A stretch of DNA of 64,000 nucleotides from Nymphaea colorata (GCF_008831285.2 NC_045149.1:11126417-11190416), one strand, 5' to 3'. Positions 34,851 to 47,575 are shown, counted from the stretch's first letter. Numbers and translations: made by a program. Notes: generated by a model not told the origin, from the sequence alone.

Positions 34851-36890
34851 TTTACACCTGCTCTGAGGGGATTTACTTTTTAATGCAATGGGCTGACTGA
34901 GGCTATCCACTGATTGTAGTGTTGCCAGCGGGTTGGAGATCTTATCACTTTTATACCATTCACCTATAGTGTCTGACATTTTGACTAACACATATATGCC
35001 ATAAAAACAGTATTGGCCTTTATTTGCATGAGTATACCTTTTCTTAAAAAAAAATAGTGGATGCACAAAGTCAAGTAAAATGTTTAGTACAATATAATAT
35101 TTAATGTTAAACACCCTACTTGGACAAGCACAGAGTTTTGAGATATAAGTTCAGAAATTAGATCCAACATAACATGAACATGGATCCTACATTAAAAAAA
35201 TTATGAAATGGATCCATCAATGCGGTTACAAATGAATTCCTTTCATGCACTACTAAATCAAATAAAATAAAATAAACAATATGGAATTTCATCCACATGA
35301 GGGTCCAAAAAAACTTTGTAAGCATGGACCTCAAGAATGGTGCCATTATATAAAAAATGCATACATAATCCAAATTATTAGATTTAGATGAAATTGATGC
35401 ATTGAAATTGGATCCAAATCAACAATGGTACCACATTTGATTCTCATATATATGAGCATTCAAAATCTGATCCAAAATAAAAAAAACCAAATGGAAATTA
35501 CAACATTGAATGAATGCGTATTAGACAAAAAATAATAATTACCAAGAAACAGAGGTATATACAAATCTGATCTAGAATAAAAAAACAGAGATATATTTTA
35601 CTTTATGTGTCCATTAAGCACAAAGATAGGGTATGGATCCAAAATTGGGTGATTACTGTTCCGGTCATACCATTGCTCAAGAGCATAACTCAAGCACAAA
35701 CGCACGAAATCCATATTTAACTATGCAATATATAGATTGCAGATCCAAAGTTCTATCCATAATATAAATGTCACACCATAACATAATCCTTAAACAACAC
35801 TATAGCAAAAAAAAAAAGGGAAAAGGATCATGACACGTGAATCACCCATGCATATACAAAAGGATGGATGTTGTACTACAAAAAAGAAAATCTATATAGA
35901 TGTGGGACCACAACACGTGAACCACCTTCATATGAAACAATGATGGAGTTTGCTAGTCATTAAAATATCAAGAGTGAGGAAAGTCCTCAAACTACTTTAT
36001 GCAGAAACTACAGCCTCGAATATGGGGAAATGCCATGGGAGCTCTATCACCCTTCCTGTCCAAGGGCATGTTCAGATGTGTTTGAAGTCTGAGCATGTAA
36101 TGGATATTGTGCCATTAAAGTAGAATCTAGAAAAGGGTTGAGATCCGCCCATCACAAAATGGTGAACCACCGCATCTCTTTCCTTTGTTTCGGCTATGTA
36201 AGGAGGATGTGCAGCATGTTGTAGCAAGGGTCTCCACCCTTCGACGAATGAGGAACAATCCCCGTTGCTGCATCCTTCACCCAATGTAGGGAAGAACATG
36301 GATCTGAGAGAACTTTCCACTACAGTTGTTTTTGATGCCCCTTTTTCTCTCTTTGGTAAACTGGGTAGGTTATGTTCAACTCTTATAGTAAGGGCAATAG
36401 ATGACCACCATATAGATTATGTAGTTGACGCCATCAACTTGAAATGAAGGTGCATCCACGCCATTCCACTCATCTACCCAAAGCAACAGTGAATGGTTTG
36501 CTATGTGAGTGTTTTAGTTCCACGAATGGACACAAATGGCTGGGTGGACAGCACATGTCCAGTCTCCTCTATGTTAACCACAAGCTCGAAGGTTCATGCC
36601 CTTCCTCTAGCAATGCTCAAGGCAGGGGTAAGAGTGAAGGATGGGTGGCATTGATTTCCCATCATCAAATTGCTGCATGGATAGAGAGGGCAGCAACTAT
36701 TGCTGCCTCCTTTTATTTTTTAGTCGGATGATGGAAGTCCATCCTCCTTCCACCTTAGAGTATTTTGAATGAAAAGAGAGAGGAAAGAAGTGCCGTCCAT
36801 GTCTTATGTAGTGTATGGTATACCGTAGATAGAGTTTACTTGCCGTTGTTGGGACCCCGCAAGACAAGAAAGAGCCAAGTGAATAAACCT
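34851..36890. other. non-coding DNA, possibly internal to an LTR element
   Basis: Many GATCCAAA-like words at 35160-35770. No recognisable gag or pol domain. Short open frames at 36072-36320 and 36265-36731 match nothing known to me. The right end abuts a PBS-like sequence, so part of this may be the non-coding interior of a minus-oriented element. Confidence 0.35.
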
Positions 36891-36906
36891 AGCTTTGGTA
36901 CCATTG

Positions 36907-37262
36907 ATGGAAAAACAAACATAAATATATAAGTATGTTACCTAATGAATGTGGGCTTGCATACCTTAAGTTTTTCTGTAGCAGATTGTGTAGATGAAAT
37001 CGATGTCTGACTCTCATGCTCAACAGGGACTAGGCTTTCACAATTTATGGAAAACCTTCAATTTCCACAACCCTTATCACATTAAGGATTTTCCCTCAGT
37101 TTCACACCCAATATCTTTTATTTTCTTTTACCCTCTATGTATATTTGTTTCTATAACCACCACCTTAGTAGTCCAGTTATGTGGGCGGCTATGCACCTCC
37201 ATTTGAGCTGCAGTATCAGTTTGGATCCAGGTCATCATTAGTGGAACTAGATTTTAGATCTA
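36907..37262 (-). repeat. dispersed repeat X, copy 2, probable LTR
   Basis: Homologous to 8681-9016. It directly follows AGCTTTGGTACCATTGATGG (36890-36909), which resembles a degenerate GCTCTGATACCA PBS complement, and starts TGATGG at 36905. This suggests an LTR in minus orientation. The far end is not determined. Confidence 0.6.
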
Positions 37263-37716
37263 ATAGTAATGAATAAAATAGTGGAAAGAAATAAATAACA
37301 AAGTGTGGTCTTGATTACGGACGGCAACTTATGTTTCATATGTAATGTCTATACATATATATACATATACCTTTAAGGAGAAGTAAGGTGAATGCAACAA
37401 AGCAAACTTAGTTTGTTCTCTCTTTTTCTTTTAAGTTCGTGCAAGTTTTTGTTCATGCGATGAAGAAAGTCCAAATGAAAGAAAAATCATCTGCACGTGT
37501 AGTTTAATCACTGCCCAGTGCATATGAATCCTTTGAATTAGCAACTCTGCTGCAAAAAAACCATACAAATAGCCCTAAATGTTGAAAGAAAGATTTGCTT
37601 GTCGCCTAGAGGCAGAAGGTAGACTCCGCGATATGCATTTGCAGCAATTGGATGAACTAAAACACAAAGAGAAAGGGGGAGACATATGTGGACGACATAA
37701 CTGCGATCAAGGGTGT

Positions 37717-38644
37717 TGTTGGATCAGTATAGACAAATTGAAAGCAACCATTCTGAAGCAAGAGAAGTACTCACATAGGAGAAATACCTTCCCTCATGGC
37801 ATGCCAGTGGTAGAATTTCACAACAATATTTGTCATGGCATGCCAGTGGTAGAATTTCACAACAATATTTGTCAATGAATGAAACAACTAAAAAATAGAA
37901 CAAGAAAAAAAAACTCAAAATTCTGGCAATGAAGAAGTAATGGGATCTTACATAAAGATGTTCAGCATGAAACATAGCCTTTGGAACTCATGGATGAACC
38001 TTCTCATAGAAGCCACAAAGTTGAGATCCAAAGCCATTATGATTATCTTAGTTCCCCTAATCTAGCTCCTTGTCACCTTCTCTTCCTTTATGTTTTTAAT
38101 AGGATAGGCAAGGTGAGCCTCACTACGCAACCCCTTCTTTCTCGTATGTCTTGTATATATAAGGTGGGCGTGGTGTGGCAGAAGGGTTGTTGATGGTTGC
38201 TATACAACGAGCTTGTTGGATTTAAGGAAAAGACAAACTAGTTCTAAGGGCCCATTCTTATACAATCAATTAGCACACACCACCTACATAGTTCTATACT
38301 TGCATTACAAATTATTCATCACTTATGCAACTACATATATCAAGGCAACGCTTTGGCCTTTGTGACAATATGCTAATCTTTGTATGGGCCTAGATTTGTT
38401 ATTATTGATTTGCGCATTGGTTTAAATATTCAATATTAATAAATGTTAGTGGTCTCTATAATCACATGTGGCCAGATTAGTGTCTTTTCCTCCCTTTATT
38501 TTCTGCTGTAATGGTATGGAAGAGTCAATTATATTGAACTGACACAAGATCGATTCAGGTACGCCCACACGTACAAATTATTTGATTTTCTTTTTTATGT
38601 TTCAACAAGAACAAACTTATACTTCACAAAGAAATTTTCTAGCA
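37717..38644 (+). repeat. LTR family Y, copy A (~928 bp)
   Basis: Begins TGTTGGATCAG (37717) and ends TTTTCTAGCA (38644), with the primer-binding-site-like TGGTGCCAGAG at 38647-38657 just beyond, so it is a 5' LTR in plus orientation. Copy C (47170-47460) shows the same 3' part and ends TTTTCCAACA, complementary to the TGTTGGA start. A 39-bp unit is tandemly duplicated at 37796-37873 (landmark GCATGCCAGTGGTAGAATTT). Confidence 0.65.
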
Positions 38645-38646
38645 TG

Positions 38647-38657
38647 TGGTGCCAGAG
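38647..38657 (+). other. primer-binding-site-like sequence of LTR Y copy A
   Basis: TGGTGCCAGAG differs from the tRNA-iMet PBS TGGTATCAGAG at two positions and sits 2 nt after the LTR end. Confidence 0.5.
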
Positions 38658-39639
38658 TCATTTGTTCTTAGGAGAAATTTAGCTACATCATCTCCAATTC
38701 ATCTTCTTACACTTCTTTCCAAAGGCAAAATTTCACACCAATATTTTATTTAAGAAAAAACTAGATTACGAACACATCTGAGCTTACACAAGGATATTCT
38801 GCAGCAAGCATAATGTTATCACCCTAAATTTTTCCAAAAGATTGTATTCCATTTTACTCAAACAAGATTCTTAGTTATTATGACCATTTTTACAATGATT
38901 TGGATCTAATTTTGGACCCTGAGCTCAAGCTCAGCTCAAAATAGACTTTTATATTCAAACCCAAGTCCAATTCACGACCACTTGATCCAAAATGGAACCT
39001 TAGGCCCAATTTGAGTCCAAATGCAAGATTTAAATCCAAAATCTAGTTTTAGATCACTATTCAGATCCAAATCTAAGTCCTAGATCTAAATGCACACCTT
39101 GATCCAAAATATGAAGCCAAAGTCCCTGACTGAACCCCACAAATGAAATTAAGTCCAAACTAAGAAAATGGACCCATAAAGCTGCTCTCAGATCCAAATT
39201 AAATTCAAAACCAAAGTTTGGATCCAAATCGAGAATTTCAACTCAAAATCCAAAGTCGACGCCAAAATATTGTTAAATTAAAACCTGATCCAAGGTGCTG
39301 CCACGTGTGATAAACCAGATCCAAATTGCTTAGATCCGGATCAGGTTTTCTTAGTCGCCATTGTTACAAACCTTCTCTTTGTTTTGCATCTCAATTTTGC
39401 ACCAAAAATATGTTTTGAGCCTAAACTAGTCATCTAATCCTTTATCCAAGTCTCGAGCATCGACTAGAATGCAATGGCAACTAAGCAAACCTGATCCGGA
39501 TCTAAAACGAGCCTGGAATCACTCAAAATGAAGTCGGCCATATTTGTAACAAAAGACTGTTTTGCCCTTTTAAATATGTGTTTTAAAAAAATAATTTTTA
39601 CATTTTTTTATGTGCGGGACCTTGGAGGCGAGGGAGGCA

Positions 39640-39870
39640 AATGTCACCCCTTATTGGTCCAAAACGAACCAATAAAAAGGCATTTTCCCCCCTACGAGTG
39701 CCCAGCACCAGGCCGAGCAGCGCATGGCCAGGCCAGGTGCTGCCGAGCATGGCGTGGCCGCAATAGCACCAGGTGCTGCCACCTGGCAGCGCAAGCACAC
39801 ATGGCCAATCACGGCCCTGCACGGCAGGGCCTGCACAACGCAGGCTCCTCCTTGGGTTAAAAACCGCCCC
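39640..39870. repeat. GC-rich block in solo LTR 3
   Basis: GC-rich segment with repeated GGCC and CAGGTGCTGCC words in the presumed U3. Open frames on both strands here are composition artefacts. Confidence 0.75.
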
Positions 39871-40185
39871 CTTGGGGCACTTTTGGTCTGATGGGTGGGT
39901 GTTAGTCTTGCCCATACCCCCAAATGGGTGTTTGTAGGGCTAAAGGCCAATCTTATTTGGTCAATTCTACTTAAAAAAATTAAAATTATTAAAAAATAAT
40001 TAGAATTTACTTAAAATATTGTTAAATTAAAAAAAAAACAAATTTTGAGTTTTGGCTCTAAAACTGCTTATAAATACCCCCAAAATCTTCTCATTTGGGC
40101 ATGAATAACCTTTGGAGAACCTTTAGTATTTTCTTATTTGAAGACTTAGAGTTTTTTCCCTAGCTCTTTCTTCATTTCTCTCATC

Positions 40186-40218
40186 TTCTCTTCTTCTTCT
40201 TCTTCTTCTTCTTCTTCT
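40186..40218. repeat. (TTC)n microsatellite
   Basis: About 11 TTC units downstream of the LTR 3 TATA box. Confidence 0.9.
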
Positions 40219-43159
40219 CCAACCTTGGGAGTAAGCTCTTCCAACTTCTACTCTTCAAGAGAGCATGAAGATGCTTCTTGGAGATACATCTTCAACACCT
40301 TGGAGCTCCATTCAAATAAGCTTTAGAATCATCCGAAGAAAGTGACTCATTTTCAAAGGTCATTTACATTAGAAAGTATGTAATCAATATCTCAAACCTC
40401 TTCCTTTTGTCTTGCTTTCTCCTTTCATCTCCTTATGGCGATACAAAAGATAGCTCTCAAATCTCCTCTTTGGAGTCAATAGCTATCCTTGAATGCAATA
40501 AGAGTATGAGAAGGTGAAACAAAATTTCATTCTAGGATTGAAATATGTTTCTCTGTTCTCTTGAATGTGTGCTTTGTTTTGAAATGTTGTTCATGCATAG
40601 ATGATTGATTTTTTTTAATATGCGAACGAATGGTAAGATTGAGTGCTTGGATTGAAAATTTTTTAATATTATGTTGATTTTTAAGGTTAAGATTTGTCCA
40701 ACCCAAAAAAACCCTTTAAGAATGTGTATATGTTAAAATGCATCTTTATGACATTTTTAACCTTTAGCTTAATGAGAGATTTCTTAATTAGGGATCTCAA
40801 TGAGAGCTTTCTTATGTTATTCTTCAGTTCATGTGTACTCGATTTTCTTCTATACGCAATGGTGGGATAAATAGATTTTCTTGTAATAGATGAAATGGTT
40901 ATTGTTTTATGTCTATATGAAAATATTTAAAATCATGTTTTCAAAAGAATTTTGAAAATCAGAACCCTCTCTAATGAGGCCTTAGAGACTTAGCCTAGGC
41001 TCTTGCATTAGTCTAAGTTCCTCTCCAGCCTACAAAAAGAATCAAAGTCAAATATGCTCTAAGTTACCTCTTGATTTTAATTTCTCCAAGAATGCAAATG
41101 CGTCTATATATGTTATATGCATATACATGCACATGAATACCTATCTTTATCTTCATCTCTTATGATTTAACATATTCCTTTATAAATTTTCATACATATA
41201 TATGTATAAATAAGTATATACACGTATTCTATTATCTCTCTCTAAAATCTTCTTCTCTTTCTCCCTTTCGAGTTAATACCTTCCTTTCACAAGCTTTTTC
41301 ATATATATATATATATATATCTTTCTCTATCTCTTTCTCTTTCTATTTCTCCCTATTCCTCTTGGCTTAAAATCTTTTCTTTTCTTTCTCTCATTCTTTT
41401 GAATATTTCGTTCTCAAGATGTAAGATTTTAATTTCTATTTATCCACTTCATTAAGACCAAAGCTCAAGTTATGGCCTAATATTGAAATCATGTTTAATG
41501 GTCTACAAACCCATTTTATTTTTAAATATTTTTTTCTCATCATGAAAATATTTAGAACAAGTATATAAACAAACGTGTATATAATAATGATGATATCCTT
41601 AGATGAATGATATGGTAAGAATGAATAATTCACTTTCAATCACATAGAATCAATGCATCCATACTTTCACATTCACTTGTGGAATTCATAAATGATCACA
41701 AGTATATCTCTAAAAGAACTTAAACAAGATGAGATGAAGTTCTAGCTAGATACAAACCGAATTAGAGTAAAATTTTAAACTCACTTAAGTTCTTAGTAGA
41801 ATACTAAATGTATTTCAAAAAGCGATATTCAAAATGCCCATATTTATCTTCCAAAGGTTTCCAAATGATATTTGTAAAGATTTCTCAGTTCAAAATCTCC
41901 CAAATCAAAAATGGTTTGCATTCTCAAATGATTGTTCAAAACTTTCTCAAAATTTTGAAACATCAAATCTCCAACATTTTTTTCAAACACTATACCGCAT
42001 TTAAAATGAAAAAAAATGTTTCCGAAAAAATGAAATGCATCAAGAACAAGCATAGCCATTGAATTGGTTATCCCTGTAAAGACATCGAGAACGATCAATC
42101 CCTCGTACCGATAGGCAAATCTCATTCTCTCTCATTTCAAAAATAAAATTTTATATTTTCTGAAGCACTCCAAAAATTAAAGTAAATCTTAGGGATGCAA
42201 ACACATAGCCATTCAAACTCATGGATGAAGCGTCTCAAGGAAGCCATAGAGATTATATCCAAAATCATAAAGATCTTCTTACTATTCAACATCTACCCCT
42301 AATATAGGTTTTTAGCTGTTTTTTTCCTTTATGTTCTATCAGGTAGGCGTGTTGAGCTTCATTGGACAACCCTTTCTTTCTGGAGGGTTGAAGATATGTC
42401 CAGTTTACTCAATTTAAGAGCAGGCCACAACTAGTTTTAAGGACTCATTCTTAGACAAACTATTAGTGATACACTGCCCTAAAAAATTGCATCACTAATT
42501 AATCATCACTTATGCAGTCACATATAGCTATCTAAAGTTTTGATGGCACTATCGTAATCTATTTGTGGGCCTACATTTTTTATATTATTAATTCATGCAT
42601 TAGAGTCATAATTGTGATCAAGTTGAATCTAATTATTACTTCTGATGTTATGAATTGATGCATGGGGGAAGAGAACTTTAGTATCGGAGTCTTGGTTTAA
42701 TTAGTCTTCTCCAAATTGATGTGATGGCACATAGTCCTAAAAAGAGTCATGAATACCAGCAGGATGATTTCATAGAGTAGATTGTTTTGTTGAAGGATTC
42801 TCTTATCGCAATGCAAGAAAGCTTTCAAACCAACACAAACACAGTGCACGAGAATCTTAAAATGTTTGTAAAGTCAATGGAGGGATTACATGCAATGTGT
42901 AAGGAACACAAATGAAAAATAGAAGATGTGCATGTTAGAAACTAAAATAGATTTGCAATAATGGAAAAATATCATGAAAAGAAATTGATTGAGGAACGTG
43001 AAGATGTTGTCATTGAATGGAGAGGTGCTAGAGAAAATTGAATTGTCCACTCCTTTAATTTGCCGATGCAAGAAAACACAGTGTTAGGGTTTTCACAAAT
43101 TGATCGGGGAGTGTGCACGTTCATGTGGACCAACCAGAGAAAATCAATGGTCATCACTG

Positions 43160-44060
43160 CCTATGGCACTACCGGTTAGGACATGCAAATAAAAGATTAT
43201 GAATCTTTTAAATTCTATTTGTTTAATTTCAATAAACTTGCCATCTGGACACAATGTTTGTGAATCTTGTCTTATTGGAAAAATGCATAAACAATAGTTT
43301 CCTTCTTCCTATTTACATGCTTCTGGAGTTCTTGAAGTATTACATATGGACGTTTGGGGACCGGCTCCCGTGTTCTCTAAGGATGGTTTCAAATACTTCC
43401 TTTTGATAGTTGATAATTTTTCTCGCTACTCATGGTTATTTCCTCCAAGGATAAAACCTGAAGTGGTTGATTGCTTTCACAATTTCAAAATTTTGATAGA
43501 AAAACAACTTTACTCAAATATTGCCACCATTCAATCTGACAATGGTGGTGAATTTTGCAACAAGGCGCTGGAATCATTTTGTGAAGAACATGGAATTCTT
43601 TATCGATTTTCATGTCCTTATACGCCTTAACAAAACGGTATAATTGAAAGAAAAAATAGACATGTTTTAGAAACTGGTTTGAGTATGTTGCATGATGCCG
43701 GTCTCGACTATAAATTTTTGGTTGAATCTTTCAGAACTGTAGCATACATTATTAATCGGCTCCCGACTATCAAGCTTAAACGTAAGACTCCCATTCAGTT
43801 GCAGTTTGACAAGGTTCCAGATTATACTCATCTATGAGTTTTTGGATCCATATGTTATCAACTTCTCTCTTTATCTAACAGCACCAAATTCCAACTGAAG
43901 ACCACACGGTGCATTTTTCTTGGCTATGCAAGTAGACATAAAGGGTATATTTTTTATGATGCCACACTTCAAAGAATTCTTATTTCTCGGCATGTGATTT
44001 TTTATGAAAGTTTGTATAACAAGCAGTCATCGACATCTTTTGATTCTTCATAATGGATGC
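43160..44060 (+). pseudogene. copia integrase, broken
   Basis: The zinc-binding tail NVCESCLIGK is followed by all three catalytic blocks: MDVWGPAP, QSDNGGEFCN and NGIIERKNRH. The D, D and E residues are kept, but a stop (43627-43629) falls just before the Glu block. Further stops occur at about 43836 and 44051. GAG-pre-integrase upstream is also frameshifted near 43190-43320. Confidence 0.85.
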
Positions 44061-44399
44061 CCAATATTCGACTTGATCAAGGTATGATTGTTAAACTTGA
44101 ACATAGCACCTCTCAAGGCACGCGTTCTCCTTTAGTTATGACAGCATATCAAGATAATATTCTTTCATTAGTCAATTATGCATCATTACCATCTCAAAGT
44201 TCTTCCTTGCCACATGACATTGATTTTTCAGCTTCTCATAATGATTGTCATGACATGTCCATTTCACAAGATCATGTTGTAAATAGGTCCATACAGCAGC
44301 AACCAAGATCTTTATCACTTGTTAAACATAGTACTGATTCTCATAATGATCTCAACAATCTGTCCAACTCATCCATACAAGAGATTGCTGGACATAGAA

Positions 44400-45756
44400 T
44401 TGCGCAGGAAGCTAAACATGGAACTACTATTAGGGTTTTACTTTCCTTAGACGTGCAATATAGGTGGCCACTTCGACAACTTGATTTTGACAATGTCTTT
44501 CTTAATGGCTATCTTAATGAAGATGTCTATATGACTCAACCAGAAGGGTTTGAAGATCAAGAACATCCTACTTATGTATGCAAACTGAAAAAAGTCATCT
44601 ATGGCCTCAAACAAGCTCCTCGAGCTTGGTACCATCGGCTCAGTTGTCACCTTCAACAACTTGGTTTCTTCATCTCACAATCTGATGCATCACTATTTAT
44701 CTATTCTAAAGGCAATGACAAACTTTATGTGTTTGTCTATGTTGATGATATATCATTACTGGTTCGTCCCCATCTTTGGCTAATTGGGTTATTCATCAAC
44801 TACATGATACATTTTCAGTAAAAGATCTTGGACTCTTATCCTATTTTCTTGGGATCAAAGTCACACGAACAGCTCAATCATTGTATCTATGTCAACAATC
44901 TTATATCAAAAGTATCATCAAACGAGCTAATATGGCCATGGCAAAGCCTACCATTTCACCAATGAGTACTAATAAAGGCTATGAGTCATCTCAGACATCC
45001 TTTGATAATCCTTCACTCTATCGAAGTGTGGTGGGGGCTTTACAATTCACCACTCTCACTCTACCAGACATAGCATTTGCTGTCAATCGAGCTTGCCAAT
45101 TCATGCATTCTCCTACGATGAATCATTGGGTAATGGTTAAACGAATCCTGCGATACTTGAGTGGAACTAGTAATTATGCATTACATCTCAAAACATCGTC
45201 AGCATTGCAACTATGTGTCTTTGCATATGCTGATTGGGCAGGAAGTCCAGAAGATAGAAAATCTACATGTGGTTTTGTTGTATTCTTATGAGACAATATC
45301 ATATCTTGGGCATCTAGGAAACAAAGAACTGTAGCCCAATCCAGCACTGAAGCTGAATACAAATCCTTGGCATGTGCCAATGCTGAACTTCTTTGGTTAA
45401 AATCACTTCTCAAAGAATTGGGAAGAAATTTTTCATCTTCACCCATTCTTTGGTGTGACAATATTGAAGCATTATATCCCGCAGCTAATCCAGTTTTCCA
45501 TGCTCATGTGAAAATAGATTTTCACTTTGTTCGAGATCACGTCAATCAAGGAAATATTCAAGTTAGATTCATACGATCTGTTGAACAATTGGCTGATGGA
45601 ATGACGAAAGCTCTCAGCACTAGTTCGTTCAACATGTTTCAAGACAAGCTTAACATGGTTGAACCAACATTCAGCTTGAGGGAGAATGTTAAGGAAAGAA
45701 ATGTTAAGAAGAAGAGATCAACGTCACTGACATGGCAAGAAAAGATTATCGGGTGA
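44400..45756 (+). pseudogene. copia RT and RNase H, frameshifted
   Basis: RT is recognisable from LRQLDFDNVFLNGYLNEDVY through YGLKQAPRAWY and the catalytic YVDD (about 44737-44751), then shifts frame. It continues FSVKDLGLLSYFLGIKV, LYRSVVGALQFTTLTLPDI. RNase H follows: ADWAGSPEDRKSTCGF, a stop at 45289-45291, QRTVAQSSTEAEYKSLACA, ILWCDNIEAL and the C-terminal MTKALSTSSF. The N-terminal fingers of RT are deleted: KHGTTIRVLLSLDVQYRW follows directly on pre-RT linker sequence. The enzyme cannot be functional. Confidence 0.88.
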
Positions 45757-46113
45757 AGGCTTGACTCTACTAAGGAAAGTTTTTTCAAATTTCAATTTCT
45801 ACTCGTAATTCCTTGGATGCATTGTTACCATGTTGGTTCCAGCCTTGTAATGCTAGACTGTTACCACACGTCTCCAGCCTTGTAACAGATTAGTGTTGCC
45901 ATATTTATAAGCCTTGCACAGTTGGACTTGTAACATATTATTGTTACCATAATCATCAGCCTTGTAACGTTGAATTGTTACCATATGGCTCCAACCTTGT
46001 AACATACTACCAACACATTATAAATAAACTATGGAATACTCTTGCTAAAGTTAACGCAAGAGACTTAGTCACTTTATTGAGTCGTCACTCTCTTCCTTTC
46101 TCGTCCCTCTTAC
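45687..46113 (+). repeat. 3' LTR of the plus-strand copia element
   Basis: Starts TGTTAAGGAAAG after the purine-rich TTGAGGGAGAA. It shares GGCAAGAAAAGATTATC and TTGAGTCGTCACT with the LTRs of the 54.9-59.8 kb element. About five degenerate ~40-bp repeats (CCTTGTAAC...TTACCAT) lie at 45830-46010. The right end near 46113 is inferred by alignment. Confidence 0.7.
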
Positions 46114-46456
46114 CAGGTTCAGTTCAAACCCATTCTTTTGGTCTAAATGCTGATCCTTATACCTATTCCCGGTCGAATAGGACATGGTGAGGGTTTAATT
46201 TTTTGTCAAGCCTGGTTATGTCTAGGCTGCACATTTTTGGTTCTCGAGCAGGTCTAAACCAGACCTTTATCACACATGACTTGTTTATGGATTCCACATA
46301 TCTTATTCCAGGTATGACAACTCACTTTGAACCCAGTCTGGCCAATTTCCAACAAGATCCGAACCTGGAACTCTATCATAACTGTCCATGTTAGCCTGTT
46401 ATCTCCAAGCATGCCTATGGCAACCCTCAATCTGAGACCTATGAAACTCAACCACA
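46114..46456. other. non-coding DNA
   Basis: Between the copia LTR and MITE 2; nothing recognised. Confidence 0.4.
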
Positions 46457-46663
46457 GCTCCATGCGAGGACGGAACCAGAAATTTTTCATGGGGGGCCGA
46501 ATTAAAGTTTCTAATTTTGACTAGGGTCAAAATACCATTTTTCAAAATTTTTATATAAAATAAGTTAATTTTTTTAAAATTTACATGTAATTTTTTAAAA
46601 AAAAAAATTGAGGTAGGGCCAGGGCTCATGCAGGCCCTACCTTGGCTCCACCCTGGCTGCATA
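46457..46663. mobile_element. hAT MITE 2 (~191 bp)
   Basis: 46465-46655 is homologous throughout to MITE 3 (60442-60632): CCAGAAATTTTTCATGGGG, CCGAATTAAAGTTTCTAA, AAATTGAGGTAGGGCCAGG. The termini are diverged CAGGGGTGGAGCC-like sequences. Flanks GCTCCATG (46457-46464) and GCTGCATA (46656-46663) agree at 6 of 8 positions, a possible old TSD. Confidence 0.75.
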
Positions 46664-47169
46664 CCCCTTACATTTTCTGCCCTAGGCCTACCCATGTTGT
46701 CCCTTAGTCCCCAAGCGGTGCTCGTCAGCACCCGAGACCGGCTCACAGTCCAAATTTCGGAACACCCGCTACCGTTTGATTTGGACCTCTGCATGCAGCA
46801 CATAGGGATAAATAATCAGGCCACATGCATCATTGTAGCTCACTTTACGAGGTGAGCAGGTGACTCCCTTATTAGAGTTTGATAACGATGGTTTTTGGCC
46901 TACTCACTTGCCAAGCAGAGTTCAATAGGGCACAAGAGGGCATCATAGCGAGCCAACAAACATTATCTTAAGATTGATATACTGGAGTTTACAGGCAGGT
47001 TGGACGCAAAGCTTGCTCTACTACAGTTAGGTGGAGAAATTATTTTGAGTTGCACAAGGTGGCATAGTGTAAGAAGGTGGTGATTGGCTGATTGCAGTGA
47101 AGCATCTACAAGGGTTAGTGCAGATTTAGTGGACTGAACTGTAGAAGGCATGAGAGTGACGGGAACAGG
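46664..47169. other. non-coding DNA, possible interior of an LTR Y element
   Basis: No recognised domain. It lies just upstream of LTR Y copy C. Confidence 0.35.
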
Positions 47170-47460
47170 AGAAGTCCTTTCTTTCCTACATCATGAATAA
47201 TTCATATGTGTACATACAAAAATATGCATATTGAATTGTATAATGGGCTGAATCTGAACGTTCAATATAAATAAATGATCGTGGTTTTCATAGCCATGTA
47301 ACCAGCTTAGTTTATTTTCCTCCCCTCTATTATTTTTGTCGTAGTGGTTGTGAAAGACTATATATTGGATTCAGGTATGTTTGCACATACAAATTCTTTG
47401 ATTTTCTTTTCAATGATTCAACAAGAATAAATTTGTATTTTACAATGAAATTTTCCAACA
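47170..47460 (+). repeat. LTR family Y, copy C (3' part)
   Basis: Matches the last ~250 bp of copy A: AATATAAATAAATG, TTTTCCTCCC, GATTCAGGTA, CACATACAAATTCTTTGATT, CAACAAGAA. Ends TTTTCCAACA at 47460. Confidence 0.65.
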
Positions 47461-47574
47461 ATGAATGAGGTGAGAGCTGTTTGCTGTCCATTGAATCATT
47501 GAAACCCAAAAGATTTCTATTGGTTACTTGGTTCATGTTTGATGTTAGTAGGATGTATTATTTTCTCCCTCTAT

Positions 47575-47575
47575 A

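Larger units (their letters stand above)
38809..42208 (+). repeat. solo LTR 3 of family L (3,390 bp)
   Basis: Runs from TGTTATCACCC (38814) to GGGATGCAAACA (42203), flanked by CATAA (38809-38813) and CATAG (42204-42208), a 5-bp TSD with one mismatch. The TATA box CTTATAAATACC is at 40068-40079. It is longer than LTR 1, partly because of a GATCCAAA-rich stretch (38900-39500) and a GC-rich block (39640-39870). It interrupts LTR Y copy B, so it is younger than that LTR. Confidence 0.85.
38672..42690 (+). repeat. LTR family Y, copy B, split by solo LTR 3
   Basis: 38672-38813 and 42204-about 42690 together follow copy A (TAGGAGAAAT, AATTTCACAxCAATATTT, then CATAGCC, AACTCATGGATGAA, CTAGTT, CATCACTTATGCA). 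The gap is exactly filled by solo LTR 3. A PBS-like TAGTATCGGAGTC at 42682-42694 follows, then a gag-like open stretch (42720-43060) of uncertain type. Confidence 0.6.
43094..46113 (+). mobile_element. 5'-truncated Ty1/copia retrotransposon
   Basis: From GAG-pre-integrase (LWHYRLGHANKRL, from about 43164) through integrase, RT and RNase H to a 3' LTR starting TGTTAAGG at 45687. Gag, protease and the 5' LTR are missing. An internal deletion removes the INT-RT junction near 44400. Frameshifts and stops occur, e.g. in YTP-stop-QNG (43627-43629) and near 44760. LTR sequence and proteins match the minus-strand element at 54880-59783, so both belong to one family. Confidence 0.85.

Noticed and set aside
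37796-37873. Two 39-bp direct repeats considered as a CRISPR-like array
   Set aside because: They abut without spacers and lie in an LTR of a plant genome; a simple tandem duplication.
39528-39950. Overlapping frames in the second GC-rich block
   Set aside because: Same reason: composition-driven open frames within a solo LTR.
42720-43060. Gypsy gag gene
   Set aside because: The frame has stops and only vague gag-like helical composition; not firm enough to call.
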